DNA of 64,000 nt from Streptomyces sp. LBL (lineage in GTDB: Bacteria > Actinomycetota > Actinomycetes > Streptomycetales > Streptomycetaceae): the NCBI RefSeq assembly GCF_029893585.1, contig NZ_JARXYX010000043.1:1-64000 (forward strand), given 5' to 3'. Below are positions 18,214-29,093 of the stretch, piece by piece. The notes beneath the pieces are model-generated. The model saw only the letters and a list, made by a program, of their open reading frames with translations. It was not told the origin of the DNA and did no database searches. The position numbers and the translations under genes are program-made. Each line of letters begins with the position of its first letter. The stretch's first letter is position 1.

Positions 18214-19460
18214 GCGAACCGCATCCACGGCGCGCCGCCGTCACCGGAATCGGTGTGGTCGCGCCCAACGGAACCAGCACCGAGGCCTTCTGGAAGTCCA
18301 CCCAGGAAGGCATCAGCGTCCTCGACCGGGTCACCCGCGAGGGGTGCGAGCACCTGCCGTTGCGGGTGGCCGGTGAAATCCGCGCCTTCGAGCCGACGGC
18401 GGCGGTCGAGGAACGCTACCTCGTCCAGACCGACCGGTTCACGCACTTCGCGCTGGCCGCGGCCGACCTCGCGCTGGACGACGCCCGCCTCAGCCAGGCC
18501 GACACCGACGACACGCCGTTCTCCGTGGGCGTGGTCACCGCGGCCGGTTCCGGCGGCGGTGAGTTCGGGCAGCGGGAGTTGCAACAGCTGTGGGGAAAGG
18601 GCAGCCGCTTCGTCGGGCCGTACCAGTCCATTGCCTGGTTCTACGCCGCCAGCACCGGCCAGATCTCCATCCGCCGCGGCTTCAAGGGCCCCTGCTCGGT
18701 GGTCGCCGCCGACGAGGCCGGCGGTCTGGACGCGCTCGCGCACGCGGCGCGGGCCGTGCGGCGCGGCACCGACGTCCTCGTGGCCGGTTCGACCGAGGCA
18801 CCGCTCGCCCCGTACTCGGTGGTCTGCCAGCTCGGTTACCGGGAGCTGAGCCGCGCCGACGACCCGACGCGCGCCTATCGCCCGTTCACCGCTTCGGCCT
18901 GCGGGTTCGTGCCCGCCGAGGGCGGTGCGATGCTCGTCGTGGAAGAGGAGGCCGCGGCCCGGGAACGGGGCGCGCGGGTACGGGCCGTCCTGGCCGGACA
19001 CGCGGCGACGTTCACCGGCGCCTCCCGCTGGGAGGCGTCCCGGGAAGGGCTCGCGCAGGCCATCCGCGGTGCCCTGGACGAGGCCGGCTGCGCGCCCGAG
19101 GAGATCGACGTGGTCTTCGCGGACGCCCTCGGTGTACCGGAGGCGGACCGGGCCGAGGCGCTGGCGATCGCGGACGCGCTGGGCACTCACGCCAAGCGCG
19201 TGCCGGTCACCGCGCCGAAGACCGGTATCGGACGCGGTTACTGCGCGGCGCCCGTGCTGGACGTCGCGGCGGCGGTGCTCTCGATGGAGCACGGCCTGAT
19301 CCCGCCCACCCCCAACGTCTTCGACGTCTGCCATGACCTCGACCTGGTGACCAGTCGTGCCCGCGCCGCCGAGGCGCGCACGGCGCTGGTCCTCAGCCGG
19401 GGGCTCATGGGCTCCAACTCGGCGCTGGTGCTGCGGCACGGTGCCACCGGCGCCTCCTGA
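18210..19460 (+). CDS. Ketosynthase beta / chain-length factor (WhiE-ORFIV type)
   Basis: The protein has 416 residues, a homologue of KS-alpha without the active-site Cys. The position aligned with Cys169 is Glu169 in [11 protein letters not shown]. Most chain-length factors have Gln here, so the Glu deserves attention. The His residues of the triad are also lost, as is normal. It partners KS-alpha and sets chain length. It is translationally coupled to KS-alpha by ATGA and is followed by the ACP gene after 32 bases. Confidence 0.95.
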   Translation: MSEPHPRRAAVTGIGVVAPNGTSTEAFWKSTQEGISVLDRVTREGCEHLPLRVAGEIRAFEPTAAVEERYLVQTDRFTHFALAAADLALDDARLSQADTDDTPFSVGVVTAAGSGGGEFGQRELQQLWGKGSRFVGPYQSIAWFYAASTGQISIRRGFKGPCSVVAADEAGGLDALAHAARAVRRGTDVLVAGSTEAPLAPYSVVCQLGYRELSRADDPTRAYRPFTASACGFVPAEGGAMLVVEEEAAARERGARVRAVLAGHAATFTGASRWEASREGLAQAIRGALDEAGCAPEEIDVVFADALGVPEADRAEALAIADALGTHAKRVPVTAPKTGIGRGYCAAPVLDVAAAVLSMEHGLIPPTPNVFDVCHDLDLVTSRARAAEARTALVLSRGLMGSNSALVLRHGATGAS

Positions 19461-19492
19461 CGAGGCGCCGCACAGCAAAGGAGAGGAACCAC

Positions 19493-20231
<739 letters not shown>

Positions 20232-20252
20232 GCAGGACGGAGGACAGTCCCC

Positions 20253-20576
20253 ATGCACCAAGCCCTGATCGTCGCCCGTATGGCTCCGGGCACGGCCCCG
20301 AACATCGCCCAGCTCTTCGAGGAGTCCGACCGGGGAGAGCTGCCCCATCTCGTCGGGGTCGCCCGGCGCAGCCTCTTCCAGTTCGGCGACGTGTACATGC
20401 ACCTCATCGAGTCCGACCAGGACCCCGGGCCCGCCATCGCCAAGGCGGCCGGACACCCCGAGTTCCGGAACATCAGCGAGCGGCTGTCGGCGTACGTCAC
20501 GGCGTACGATCCCGAGACCTGGCGCTCGCCGAAGGACGCGATGGCGCACCGCTTCTATGTCTGGGAGCGCGGCTGA
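20253..20576 (+). CDS. TcmI-type polyketide cyclase (WhiE-ORFVII type)
   Basis: The protein has 107 residues with a ferredoxin-like fold of the TcmI family (ALIVARMAPGTAPNIAQLFEES, then RRSLFQFGDVYMHLIES). It would cyclise later rings of the polyketide. It is the last gene of the co-directional pigment operon. Its 3' end overlaps by 22 bases with the end of the convergent methyltransferase frame. Confidence 0.9.
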   Translation: MHQALIVARMAPGTAPNIAQLFEESDRGELPHLVGVARRSLFQFGDVYMHLIESDQDPGPAIAKAAGHPEFRNISERLSAYVTAYDPETWRSPKDAMAHRFYVWERG

Positions 20577-21730
20577 ACGCACCGTTCTCCCCGTGGACGG
20601 CCACTGGTCGCCGGGGCCCCCCCGCGGCGGGCCCCCGCCCACCGGGGGGGCAGTGACCCCGGGGCGGGGGCGTCGAACCCGTGGCGGTAGGGGGTGTCCC
20701 GCCGGCCCAACACGATTACCAGGCCCGCTTCGGTCAGCCGGCTGACCATGCTGTCGGTGGTGTGCTTGGCCCCGCCGACGTTGAGGAGCAGCAGCAGGTC
20801 CATGGCGGTGCTGAACCGCATCGAGGGCGTGTCGTCGACCAGGTTCTCGATGACCACGACCCGCGACCCGGCTCCGCCCGCCTCGATGACATTGCGCAGG
20901 GTCCGGGCGGTGCTCTCGTCGTCCCACTCCAGGATGTTCTTGATGACGTAGACGTCGGCCTTGACCGGGACGGCCTCGCGGACGTCGCCGGGCACGATCC
21001 GTGCCCGGTCCGCGAGATCGCCGCCCGCACGCAGCCGCGGCACGGCGTTCTCGACCACGCGGGGCAGATCGAGCAGAGTGCCGTGCATCGAGGGGTACTT
21101 GTCCAGCAGGCTCGCCACCACATGCCCCTGGCCGCCGCCGATGTCCGCGACCGACGCGCTGCCCGACAGGTCGAGCAGCGCCGCGACGTCCCGCGCCGAC
21201 TGCTCGCTGGAGGTCGTCATCGCGCGGTTGAAGACCGCGGCCGATTCGGGGGCGTCCTCGTTGAGGTAGGTGAAGAACTCCTTGCCGTACAGGCCCTCGA
21301 CCACGTTGTGGCCGGTGCGCACCGCCTCGTCCAGCTGGGGCCACGCGTCCCAGGTCCACGGCTCGGTGCACCACAGTGTGATGTTGCGGAGGCTGTGCGG
21401 GTCGTCCTCGCGCAGCAGCCGGGACATGCCGGTGTGCGCGAACGTCCCGTCCTGCTGCTCGGCGAAGACTCCGTAGCAGGACAGGGCCCGCAACAACCGT
21501 CGTAGCGGCCGGGGTTCGGTCTTCACCGCTGCCGCGAGGTCCTCCACGGCCATGGGGCTGTCGCCGAGAGAGTCGGCGACCCCCAGCCGGGCGGCCGCGC
21601 GGAGGGCTGCGGCACACGCCGCCCCGAACGCGAGCTCCCTCAGCCGCATGGACGGCGGTGGGGTGGTGGTCTGCGCGGCGTCTTCGGTCTGTGCGGTGGG
21701 TGCGGTGGGTGCGGTCTGTGCGGTCGTCAT
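20555..21730 (-). CDS. SAM-dependent O-methyltransferase
   Basis: The protein has 391 residues. An N-terminal winged-helix dimerisation domain (about 45-110) is followed by a class I methyltransferase fold with SAM motif VADIGGGQGHVVASLL near 200 and LLDLPRVVENA. It resembles polyketide O-methyltransferases of the tetracenomycin/mitomycin group and probably tailors the pigment. The ATG at 21730 is preceded by AAGGAAGAG. The last 60 residues, after RRDTPYR, are Pro/Arg/Gly-rich and unlike the family. They run over G and C tracts into the end of the cyclase gene, so a frameshift near 20700 is possible. Confidence 0.8.
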   Translation of the reverse strand: MTTAQTAPTAPTAQTEDAAQTTTPPPSMRLRELAFGAACAAALRAAARLGVADSLGDSPMAVEDLAAAVKTEPRPLRRLLRALSCYGVFAEQQDGTFAHTGMSRLLREDDPHSLRNITLWCTEPWTWDAWPQLDEAVRTGHNVVEGLYGKEFFTYLNEDAPESAAVFNRAMTTSSEQSARDVAALLDLSGSASVADIGGGQGHVVASLLDKYPSMHGTLLDLPRVVENAVPRLRAGGDLADRARIVPGDVREAVPVKADVYVIKNILEWDDESTARTLRNVIEAGGAGSRVVVIENLVDDTPSMRFSTAMDLLLLLNVGGAKHTTDSMVSRLTEAGLVIVLGRRDTPYRHGFDAPAPGSLPPRWAGARRGGAPATSGRPRGERCVQPRSQT

Positions 21731-21779
21731 GTGCCGTCTCTCTTCCTTCTCGGGTCCACGGGTGACCACGGTCGACCGG

Positions 21780-22838
21780 TCAGCACAGGCCCGCGGGCTT
21801 GGACGCCTGGCAGGTGTTGCCTTCGAAGATGTTGCCCTCGCCGGTGTCCGCGTTCACGATGTCCGCCGGGGAGTTGTCCTGCAGCACGTTGTCGCTGATC
21901 CGGTTCCGCTCGCTGGTGACGCCCACGAAGCTCTTGAACAGGACGATGCCGCCCGACAGCGGGGACGTGCCGACGTTTTCCGTGATCTCGTTTCCCGTCA
22001 CCAGCGTCTCCTCGGCGCCGGTCAGGACGATGCCGGAACCCTGCAGTGCGGGCAGCCGTTCGGTCTTCGGGCAGGACTTGTTGTTCTGCTCGATGATGTT
22101 GTCGCGCACGGTCAGGTGGCCGGTCTTCGGCTTGTTCTCGTCACCGACGACGAACACCGCCGCGCAGTTGCCGGTGAGGCGGTTGCTCTGCACGCTGACG
22201 TTCTGCAGGCGCCGCACCGTGATGCCGATCCGGTTGCCCTCCAGCCGGTTGTGTTCGACCACCGTTCCCAGGGCGTCGGTGGCGCCCTGCTCTGCCGTGA
22301 TGGTGTTGGCGAGGAACAGGCCCGCGTCGCCGTTGTCCCGGGCGGTGTTCATCCGGAACGCGCCACGGACCGACTGCTCCTGGGCGATGCCCCACACCCC
22401 GTTCTTCACCGCGGTCACGTTCCGCACGGTCAGCCCGTCCGTCGCCATGGCGAACACGCCGTCACCGGTGAAGCCGGTCACGGTCAGGGAAGCGACGGTG
22501 ACACCCTCGACGTTGGCGTCCTTCGTCCCCACCACACAGATGCCGTTGCCGCGCTCGGCACAACTGTTCGCGGCCTTGTCCGTGCCCGGCTTGATCACCG
22601 TGCGGGCACCCATGCCGCGCAGGGTCAGCCCGGGCTTGCTCACCTTGACGCTCTCCTGGAAGGTCCCAGGGGAGACGAGGACGGTGTCACCCGGTGCGGC
22701 AGCGTCCACTGCCTTCTGGATCGATTCCCCCGGGCGGACCACGTGGGTCGTGTGACCGGCGCTCGGCGGAGCGGCCCCGAGGCCTGCCCCGACGACCACT
22801 GCGGCGCAGGCCCAGTACGCAATATGACATTTCTTCAT
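21780..22838 (-). CDS. Secreted right-handed parallel beta-helix protein
   Basis: The protein has 352 residues. A signal peptide (about 1-28) is followed by [20 protein letters not shown], the usual start of pectate-lyase/NosD-like beta-helices. Many N-rich turns follow ([27 protein letters not shown] type). Cysteine pairs suggest disulfides. No catalytic motif was recognised; it may bind or modify a surface polysaccharide. The start is uncertain between ATG 22838 and GTG 22847. It lies just upstream of the methyltransferase on the same strand, with a 49-base gap. Confidence 0.75.
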   Translation of the reverse strand: MKKCHIAYWACAAVVVGAGLGAAPPSAGHTTHVVRPGESIQKAVDAAAPGDTVLVSPGTFQESVKVSKPGLTLRGMGARTVIKPGTDKAANSCAERGNGICVVGTKDANVEGVTVASLTVTGFTGDGVFAMATDGLTVRNVTAVKNGVWGIAQEQSVRGAFRMNTARDNGDAGLFLANTITAEQGATDALGTVVEHNRLEGNRIGITVRRLQNVSVQSNRLTGNCAAVFVVGDENKPKTGHLTVRDNIIEQNNKSCPKTERLPALQGSGIVLTGAEETLVTGNEITENVGTSPLSGGIVLFKSFVGVTSERNRISDNVLQDNSPADIVNADTGEGNIFEGNTCQASKPAGLC

Positions 22839-23122
22839 ATTCTGCACGATATTGCCCAGAGATGCGCAAACGGCCTGGATGGGCCATTCGGTGGCGTGTC
22901 ACGGGCCGCGTGGTGCGGTGCACGCGGCGGGCTTGTCCAGGCCTTCGGCCGGACCTGGACCCGCGCCGAGAACAGCGGGAAAGCCCTGAACGACAGCCCC
23001 GCACCACCGGACGACACCCCTCGCCCATCGCATCGGACGCCGACATGAACCGCTGGGAGCTGCCCCTTTGCCGGACACCGGCAGCAGGAGCGTTGTCAGT
23101 GGTGGCGTGCAGGATGACGGGC

Positions 23123-25234
23123 ATGACAACACCTGTTGCAGTGATCGTGGATGCTGCCGCCTACGCGCAGGCGGTCGAGGACGCGGTGAAGGCGTCGGCC
23201 GGCTACTACGCGGGCGGCACGTCGTCGCTGGACGACGACGCCTACGACCGGCTGATGCGCGGCATCGCGGCGTGGGAGGCCGAGCATCCCGACCAGGTAC
23301 TGCCCGAATCCCCCACCGGGAAAGTCGCCGGCGGAGCCGTGGAAGGCGACGTCCCGCACACGGTGGCGATGCTGAGCCTGGACAACGTGTTCTCGCCGGA
23401 GGAGTTCACCGCCTGGACCGCGTCGTTGGCCCGGCGTATCGGCCACCAGGCGGAGCAGTTCAGTGTCGAGCCGAAGCTGGACGGCCTCGCGACAGCCGCC
23501 CGTTACACCCGCGGCCGCCTGAGCCGGTTGATCACGCGCGGCGACGGGACGGCCGGGGAGGACGTCTCGCACGCCATCGGCACGATCGAGGGCCTGCCGT
23601 CGGAGCTGGCGGAGCCGGTCACGGTGGAGGTGCGCGGCGAAGTCCTGATGACCACGGCCCAGTTCGAGCACGCCAACGAGGTCCGTACGGCGCACGGCGG
23701 GCAGCTGTTCGCCAACCCGCGCAACGCCGCCGCGGGCACCCTGCGCGCGAAAGACCGCGCTTACACCGTGCCGATGACCTTTTTCGGCTACGGCCTGCTA
23801 CCCCTCCCGGACACCGACACGGCGCTCGCCGCGCGCTTGGGTGAGGGCGCGCACAGCGACCTCATGGCGCAGGTCGCCGCGTACGGCGTGAACACCACCG
23901 CCACAACCGCCGTGCCCGACGTCACCGCCCGTACGGCTGAGCAGGTCCTGGCCCGGGTGAAGGAGATCGCCGCACTGCGGGCCGAGTTGCCGTTCGGGAT
24001 CGACGGGATCGTCATCAAGGCGGACCTGGCCGCCGACCAGCAGACCGCCGGATCCGGCTCCCGCGCCCCGCGTTGGGCAATCGCCTACAAACTGCCGGCC
24101 GTCGAGAAGATCACCCGGCTGCTGGAGGTGGAGTGGAACGTCGGTCGCACCGGCATCATCGCCCCCCGCGGCGTCCTGGAGCCGGTCGAGATCGACGGCG
24201 CCACCATCACCTACGCCACCCTCCACAACCCGGCCGACATCACCCGCCGCGACCTGCGCCTGGGCGACCACGTCATGGTCCACCGCGCCGGCGACGTCAT
24301 CCCCCGCATCGAAGCCCCCGTCGCCCACCTGCGCACCGGCGACGAACAGCCCATCGCCTTCCCCGAGGCCTGCCCGCGCTGCGGCGCCGCCATCGACAGC
24401 AGCGAACAGCGCTGGCGCTGCGAGAACGGCCGAAACTGCCACCTCGTGGCCGCCCTCACCTACGCCGTCGGCCGCGACCAGCTCGACATCGAGGGCCTGG
24501 GCCACACCCGCGTCGTCCAGCTCGTCGAAGCCTGCCTCGTCACCGACCTCGCCGACCTGTTCACCCTCACCCGCGACCAGCTCCTGCGCCTGGAGCGAAT
24601 GGGTGAGACCAGCGCCGACAACCTCCTCACCGCGATCGCGTCCGCCAAGGACCGGCCGCTGTCACGGGTGCCGTGCGCGCTCGGGATCCGCGGCACCGGC
24701 CGTTCCATGTCCCGCCGCATCGCCCGGCACTTCGCCACCATGGACACCATCCGAGCCGCCGACGCCGAAACCATGCAACAGGTCGACGGCATCGGCACCG
24801 AGAAGGCCCCCTCCATCGTCGCCGAACTCGCCGAGCTCTCCCCTCTCATCGACAAACTCGCCGCCGCCGGGGTCAACATGATCGAGCCCGGCGCCACCCC
24901 ACCCTCCCCCACGACCGGCGACACCATGGACGGCGACAGCCCGGAGGCCACCAAGGCCACCAAGGCCACGGAGGCCACGGCGATGCCGCTGGCCGGGATG
25001 ACGGTCGTGGTCACCGGCGCGATGACCGGCCCCCTGGAAAAGCTCAGCCGCAACCAGATGAACGAACTCATCGAACGCGCCGGCGGCCGCTCCTCCTCCA
25101 GCGTCTCCAAGAAGACCACCCTGGTCGTTGCCGGAGAAGGAGCCGGCTCCAAACGCGCCAAGGCCGAAACTCTGGGTATCCGCCTGGCCACATCCGACGA
25201 ATTCGCCACCCTCATCGCCGACTTCATCGGCTGA
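23123..25234 (+). CDS. ligA: NAD-dependent DNA ligase (LigA family)
   Basis: The protein has 703 residues with a complete domain set. The Ia domain has [17 protein letters not shown]. The adenylation domain has the catalytic Lys118 in EPKLDGLA. An OB fold follows, then a four-Cys zinc finger (CPRCGA and later CENGRNC), HhH repeats with [10 protein letters not shown], and a BRCT domain from about 625. [11 protein letters not shown] linker precedes the BRCT domain. LigA seals nicks using NAD. ATG 23123 and ATG 23114 are both possible and neither has a strong ribosome binding site. Nearby genes are not replication genes, so this may be a second copy of the ligase; I cannot confirm that from this window. 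Confidence 0.9.
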   Translation: MTTPVAVIVDAAAYAQAVEDAVKASAGYYAGGTSSLDDDAYDRLMRGIAAWEAEHPDQVLPESPTGKVAGGAVEGDVPHTVAMLSLDNVFSPEEFTAWTASLARRIGHQAEQFSVEPKLDGLATAARYTRGRLSRLITRGDGTAGEDVSHAIGTIEGLPSELAEPVTVEVRGEVLMTTAQFEHANEVRTAHGGQLFANPRNAAAGTLRAKDRAYTVPMTFFGYGLLPLPDTDTALAARLGEGAHSDLMAQVAAYGVNTTATTAVPDVTARTAEQVLARVKEIAALRAELPFGIDGIVIKADLAADQQTAGSGSRAPRWAIAYKLPAVEKITRLLEVEWNVGRTGIIAPRGVLEPVEIDGATITYATLHNPADITRRDLRLGDHVMVHRAGDVIPRIEAPVAHLRTGDEQPIAFPEACPRCGAAIDSSEQRWRCENGRNCHLVAALTYAVGRDQLDIEGLGHTRVVQLVEACLVTDLADLFTLTRDQLLRLERMGETSADNLLTAIASAKDRPLSRVPCALGIRGTGRSMSRRIARHFATMDTIRAADAETMQQVDGIGTEKAPSIVAELAELSPLIDKLAAAGVNMIEPGATPPSPTTGDTMDGDSPEATKATKATEATAMPLAGMTVVVTGAMTGPLEKLSRNQMNELIERAGGRSSSSVSKKTTLVVAGEGAGSKRAKAETLGIRLATSDEFATLIADFIG

Positions 25235-25451
25235 GTGGCGGGTAGCCCGCAGGCGAGCTTTCCCCCTGCCTGCGGGCTGTCCCGCAGTTGTCCGATCGGT
25301 GAGTCTCCTGGCCCACGGCCTCGGCACCAGCGCCCTCACCGTGCCCGCGGCCCTTGGCCCGCGCGGCCTCCGGCGGCGCTTGCCGTATGTGGTGCCCTGA
25401 CCCCTACGTCCCGGTGGACGGGCATCTTCCGCTGCGCCCGGACCGCCCCGG

Positions 25452-25553
25452 GTGGGCGTCGAGATCGACGAGACGGTGCTCAAGGACGACGACTGGGTGA
25501 CCTGGCGCCGGAAGGTGCCGGTACGTCCGGACGGCTCGACAGCCTGGATGTGA
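25452..25553 (+). pseudogene. Possible 3' gene remnant in the gap after ligA
   Basis: A short frame from GTG 25452 to TGA 25553 reads VGVEIDETVLKDDDWVTW and more. Its acidic, balanced composition looks protein-coding, but there is no ribosome binding site and no upstream extension beyond 25401. It is the only coding-like signal in the 719-base gap 25235-25953. I do not recognise the family. Confidence 0.25.
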
Positions 25554-25953
25554 GAACGCGTCTCGTGGGTTGACCACAAGAGGGCGGTTTCCGTCACAGT
25601 CGCCGCGTCGGACACTCCTGCCTCGGCGGCGAAACCGCAGTTCAGGCGCCCGAATACCATCAGGTTATGGGTCCTGTGATTCTCAGGCATTGGACGCATG
25701 CATCCGGAAGCTCGCAGGCTGGTCGCTGTCCCGTACCCGACCGTTCAGGAGCAGTCATGGGCAGCCGGTGGAGCAGCGTCGATGGTCTCATCGGCACGAC
25801 CGCCCGCGGACCTGCCGTACTGAGGCCGCCGCGCCGGTCACCACCGAGGCGGCCTCGCTCGGGCTTTCCCGCGCCCCCCTGCCGCTGTTCTTCGAGCTGG
25901 TGGGCTGACCCCGTTGTCCGCTCTCCGGCCCGGCATGCGAAAGGACACGGTCC

Positions 25954-27729
25954 ATGAGTCCAGCGGCAGCGGCGCGACCGGAACGTCCGCGCCGTACGTC
26001 CCGCCTGCGGTGGCCGCGTTCCGCCGCCCGCCTCGCACCCGTATCCCTGCCCCTGCCCCTGCCCCTGCCCCTGGCAGCGGCGGCACGGGGCGCCTTCGCC
26101 CTGGCTCTGCCGCTGTTCGTCGGGGTGTGCACCGGGTGGGTGATGCCGTCCGTGATCGCGGCGATCGGCGCCCTGTGGGGCGTGAGCCAGGACGGCTCCG
26201 ATCCCTACCGGGTACGGGTGCGACGGCTGGGCTGGACCGGCGTGTCCAGTGCGTTCGGACTGCTCGCCGGTGAACTCGCCCTGCGCAGCGCGGAGTCGGC
26301 GGCCGTGACCGGATGCCTGGTGGCTGCCGCGCTGGTCGCGGGCACCGTCAGTCTGCGGGGGCGGATCGCGTCCGTCTCGGGCATGCACCTGCTCCTCGGC
26401 GTCACGATCGGCACCGGCATCCCCGTGCCGGGGCCGTGGTGGCAGCCGCCGCTGGCCCTGCTCGCCGGTGTCGCCCTCGTCCTGGTGCTGTCCGCGGCCC
26501 CGTGGCTGTGGCGCCGGCACCACGTCGAGCGGGCCGCCGTCCTCGCCGTGTACCGGAGCGCGGGCGATGCGCTCGCCGCGGCCGGTACGCAGGACGCCGA
26601 GGAGGCCCGCCGACGGATGACACTCGCGCTCAACCACGCCCACGAGGTGATGGCCGTCCACCTCACACCGCGAACCCGGCGACGACAGCAGACGGAAGTC
26701 CGAGAACTGGTCCGGGCGTTCCACCACGCCGTACGGCTGGGCGAGGCCGTGACGGCGCTCGTCTGGGAGGCCCGCCCGCTCCCACCCGCACTGACCGGCG
26801 TACCGCTGCGGCTGGCCGAGCGGCTGCTGCCGGGGCAGGTCTCGGCTCCCGCACCGGCCGGGACGGCGGCCGAACAGTCGGTGCCCGGCCCCCTCGACGC
26901 CGACTCACCGGGCAGGTCCGCGCTGGCCGCGCTGTGGGCGGGCATCGACGAACCGGACGCCGCCGATCCGACACTGCGTCTGCCGGCCCACACCTGGCCC
27001 GGAGGGGCGGCACGCCTGCGCTACGCCGTCCTGCTGGCAGGCTGCGTCCTCGTCGCCCATCTGCTCGCCGAGGCGCTGCACGGTCCGCGCGGCTACTGGC
27101 TCCCCATGACGGTGGCCTTCGTCTACAAGCCCGACTTCGGCCCGGTGTTCACCCGGGCGCTGCACCGCTCGGCCGGCACGGTCGTCGGCGTGGCCGCGAT
27201 CGGAGCGGTGTCGGTGGCGGCCACCGGCACTTACACCGTGATCGGTGTCGTGGCCGTCTTCGGGGCGCTGATGGCCGTTGGCGTGCGCCATCACTACGCG
27301 CTCGCCACCGTGGGGCTGACCGCGGTCGTGTTCGTGCTGCTCGACCTGCTCGGCGACCACCGGGCGCTGTACGGCACGCGCATTCTGGACACCGCTCTGG
27401 CCTCCGCGCTGGTGCTCGCCGCGCACTTCGTGGTGTGGCCCGACTCCGCCGGGCACCGCGCCCTTGCGCAGACCGAGGCCGCCGTCGCCGCCGCCCGCCG
27501 CTACCACGACGTCGCTCCGGAAGCGGGCCCGGCCCAGCGGCAGTCACTGCGCCGCACCGCGTACCACCAGCTGGCCCAGGCCCGCCGGGCGATCGCTCAC
27601 GCCCGCGGTGAACCGGTGCGCCCCGGCCGCTCACTGGCCGACTGGGAGGACGCGATCACGGTCGCCGAGCGGCTCTGCGACAGGGTGACCGCGCAGGTGG
27701 TGGCGGGCGCGGCCCACCCGCGGCGGTAG
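25954..27729 (+). CDS. FUSC-family integral membrane protein
   Basis: The protein has 591 residues. Two blocks of about five membrane segments each (about 35-185 and 360-490) flank cytoplasmic helical regions, as in the aromatic-acid exporter/FUSC superfamily (GYWLPMTVAFVYKPDFGPVF). A CTGCCC hexamer repeat encodes a Leu-Pro run near residue 31. The ATG is preceded by GAAAGG. Family members are thought to export aromatic acids or organise envelope functions; the substrate is unknown. A hairpin separates it from the downstream LysR gene. Confidence 0.8.
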   Translation: MSPAAAARPERPRRTSRLRWPRSAARLAPVSLPLPLPLPLAAAARGAFALALPLFVGVCTGWVMPSVIAAIGALWGVSQDGSDPYRVRVRRLGWTGVSSAFGLLAGELALRSAESAAVTGCLVAAALVAGTVSLRGRIASVSGMHLLLGVTIGTGIPVPGPWWQPPLALLAGVALVLVLSAAPWLWRRHHVERAAVLAVYRSAGDALAAAGTQDAEEARRRMTLALNHAHEVMAVHLTPRTRRRQQTEVRELVRAFHHAVRLGEAVTALVWEARPLPPALTGVPLRLAERLLPGQVSAPAPAGTAAEQSVPGPLDADSPGRSALAALWAGIDEPDAADPTLRLPAHTWPGGAARLRYAVLLAGCVLVAHLLAEALHGPRGYWLPMTVAFVYKPDFGPVFTRALHRSAGTVVGVAAIGAVSVAATGTYTVIGVVAVFGALMAVGVRHHYALATVGLTAVVFVLLDLLGDHRALYGTRILDTALASALVLAAHFVVWPDSAGHRALAQTEAAVAAARRYHDVAPEAGPAQRQSLRRTAYHQLAQARRAIAHARGEPVRPGRSLADWEDAITVAERLCDRVTAQVVAGAAHPRR

Positions 27730-27744
27730 GCACTCCGGTCCGGC

Positions 27745-27819
27745 GGGCGGGCAGGCAGACAGACAGACAGACAGAAAGACAGACAGGACATCCCTGCCTG
27801 CCCGCCTGCCTGCCCGCCC
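27745..27819. terminator. Hairpin with a CAGA microsatellite in its loop
   Basis: Arms 27745-27758 and 27806-27819 are perfect 14-base complements. A nearer copy of the right arm (27794-27806) could pair instead. The loop holds a tetranucleotide repeat (CAGA, one unit changed) from about 27755 to 27786. The hairpin starts 15 bases after the FUSC stop. Confidence 0.6.
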
Positions 27820-27894
27820 GGCCGCCCGGCCGTCCGTGACCCATGTTGCTGCAGTCTGGATCCCGCCTCATCCATGAGGGAGGAGAATGACCGT

Positions 27895-28812
27895 ATGGAT
27901 CTTCAGGTACTGCGCTCCTTCCAGGCCGTGGCGCAGGGGACGACGGTGACCGAGGCCGCGGCGGACGCCCAGGTCACCCAACCCGCCCTGTCACGGGCCC
28001 TGAACCGACTGGAGGACGAGGTCGGCGCGGAACTCTTCCAACGCGTCGGACGCGTCCTGCGCCTGACCCCGGCGGGACGGGTGTTCAAGGAGCACGTCGA
28101 CACGATGCTCGACAGCTACGACCGGGGTCGGCGAGCCGTGGCCGAGTTGGTCGACCCCGACGCCGGTGTGGTGTCGCTGGCCTTTCTGCACACCCTGGGC
28201 AGCTGGCTCGTACCCCGGTTGGTCACGGACTTCCGGCAGGCGTTTCCGCAGGCCCAGTTCGAGCTGCGTCAGGACGGTGAGGTCGGCCTGGTCCGGCACC
28301 TCCTCGACACCACGGCCGACCTGATCATCACCAGCAGCGAGCCCGTTCACCCACTGATCACCTGGCGCCGCCTCCTGGTGGAGCCCCTGCGGTTGGCCGT
28401 CCCCGCCCGGCACCGGCTGGCCGGGCGCCGCCGGGTCCGCCTGGCCGAGGTGGCCGAGGAGCGGTTCATCCTGCTCAAGCGCGGATACGGGCTGCGCGAC
28501 CTCACCGAGACGCTGTGTCACAAGGCGGGCTTCACCCCACTCGTCGGCTTCGAGGGCGAGGAGGTGGAGACCTTGCGCGGCCTGGTCGCCGCCGGTCTGG
28601 GCGTGTCCCTGATCCCCTCGTCGCCGGACACCACGGCGAGCCCGCAGTCCCCGATCCGCTACCTGGAGATCACCGACGTACGCGGTTCCCGGGACATCGG
28701 AATCGCCTGGCTCGGCTCGCGCGCCGTACCGCCGATCGCCCAACGCTTCCTCGACCATGCCCTGAAGTCGGCCGACACACCCACGGCGTCGAGGTCAGCC
28801 TCGCGCGCCTGA
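27895..28812 (+). CDS. LysR family transcriptional regulator
   Basis: The protein has 305 residues. The N-terminal winged HTH is at 1-60 (MDLQVLRSFQAVAQGTTVTE, QPALSRALNRLEDEVG). A periplasmic-binding-like effector domain follows (SLAFLHTLGSWLVPRLVTDF). ATG 27895 has GGAGGAG nine bases upstream. It follows the FUSC gene on the same strand but beyond a hairpin. LysR genes often regulate a neighbouring transporter, and the FUSC gene is the only candidate here. Confidence 0.85.
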   Translation: MDLQVLRSFQAVAQGTTVTEAAADAQVTQPALSRALNRLEDEVGAELFQRVGRVLRLTPAGRVFKEHVDTMLDSYDRGRRAVAELVDPDAGVVSLAFLHTLGSWLVPRLVTDFRQAFPQAQFELRQDGEVGLVRHLLDTTADLIITSSEPVHPLITWRRLLVEPLRLAVPARHRLAGRRRVRLAEVAEERFILLKRGYGLRDLTETLCHKAGFTPLVGFEGEEVETLRGLVAAGLGVSLIPSSPDTTASPQSPIRYLEITDVRGSRDIGIAWLGSRAVPPIAQRFLDHALKSADTPTASRSASRA

Positions 28813-28835
28813 GACCGAGGCCCCGCCTGAGGGCG

Positions 28836-29093
28836 GCCAGGGCGTCCGGCGATGAGCGGACCGCCGGGGATGTCGAGGCGGAGCGGCGTACGCGTTTGCG
28901 CCGCACCCTGCTCGCCGATCCTGCCGCCGCTTCTGAACTGCGGGCAGTACTCGTCGAATTGGCGCCTCACCAGTGCAGTCAGCAGGTCGTGGATGTCCAC
29001 AACACGATCAGCGGGGGCGTGCAGCACGGCCTGGTGATCCAGACGGGCACCGTGGATCCGCTCACCTTCGGCTCTCCCCCTGGTCAGGACTGA
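28836..29093 (+). pseudogene. 5'-truncated remnant of a protein with a C-terminal VHNTISGG module
   Basis: The frame (EAERRTRLRRTLLADPAAAS, then VVDVHNTISGGVQHGLVIQ) ends at TGA 29093. Such ends (NNTISGG..HGPVIQ) are common in Streptomyces proteins of unknown function. No start codon or ribosome binding site exists in frame downstream of the LysR gene, so the 5' part is missing. Its last ten bases overlap the convergent DUF2071 gene. Confidence 0.45.

Noticed and set aside
22694-23122. N-terminal extension of the ligA frame
   Set aside because: The extension is Arg/Pro-rich and overlaps the beta-helix gene; the ligase family begins near 23123.
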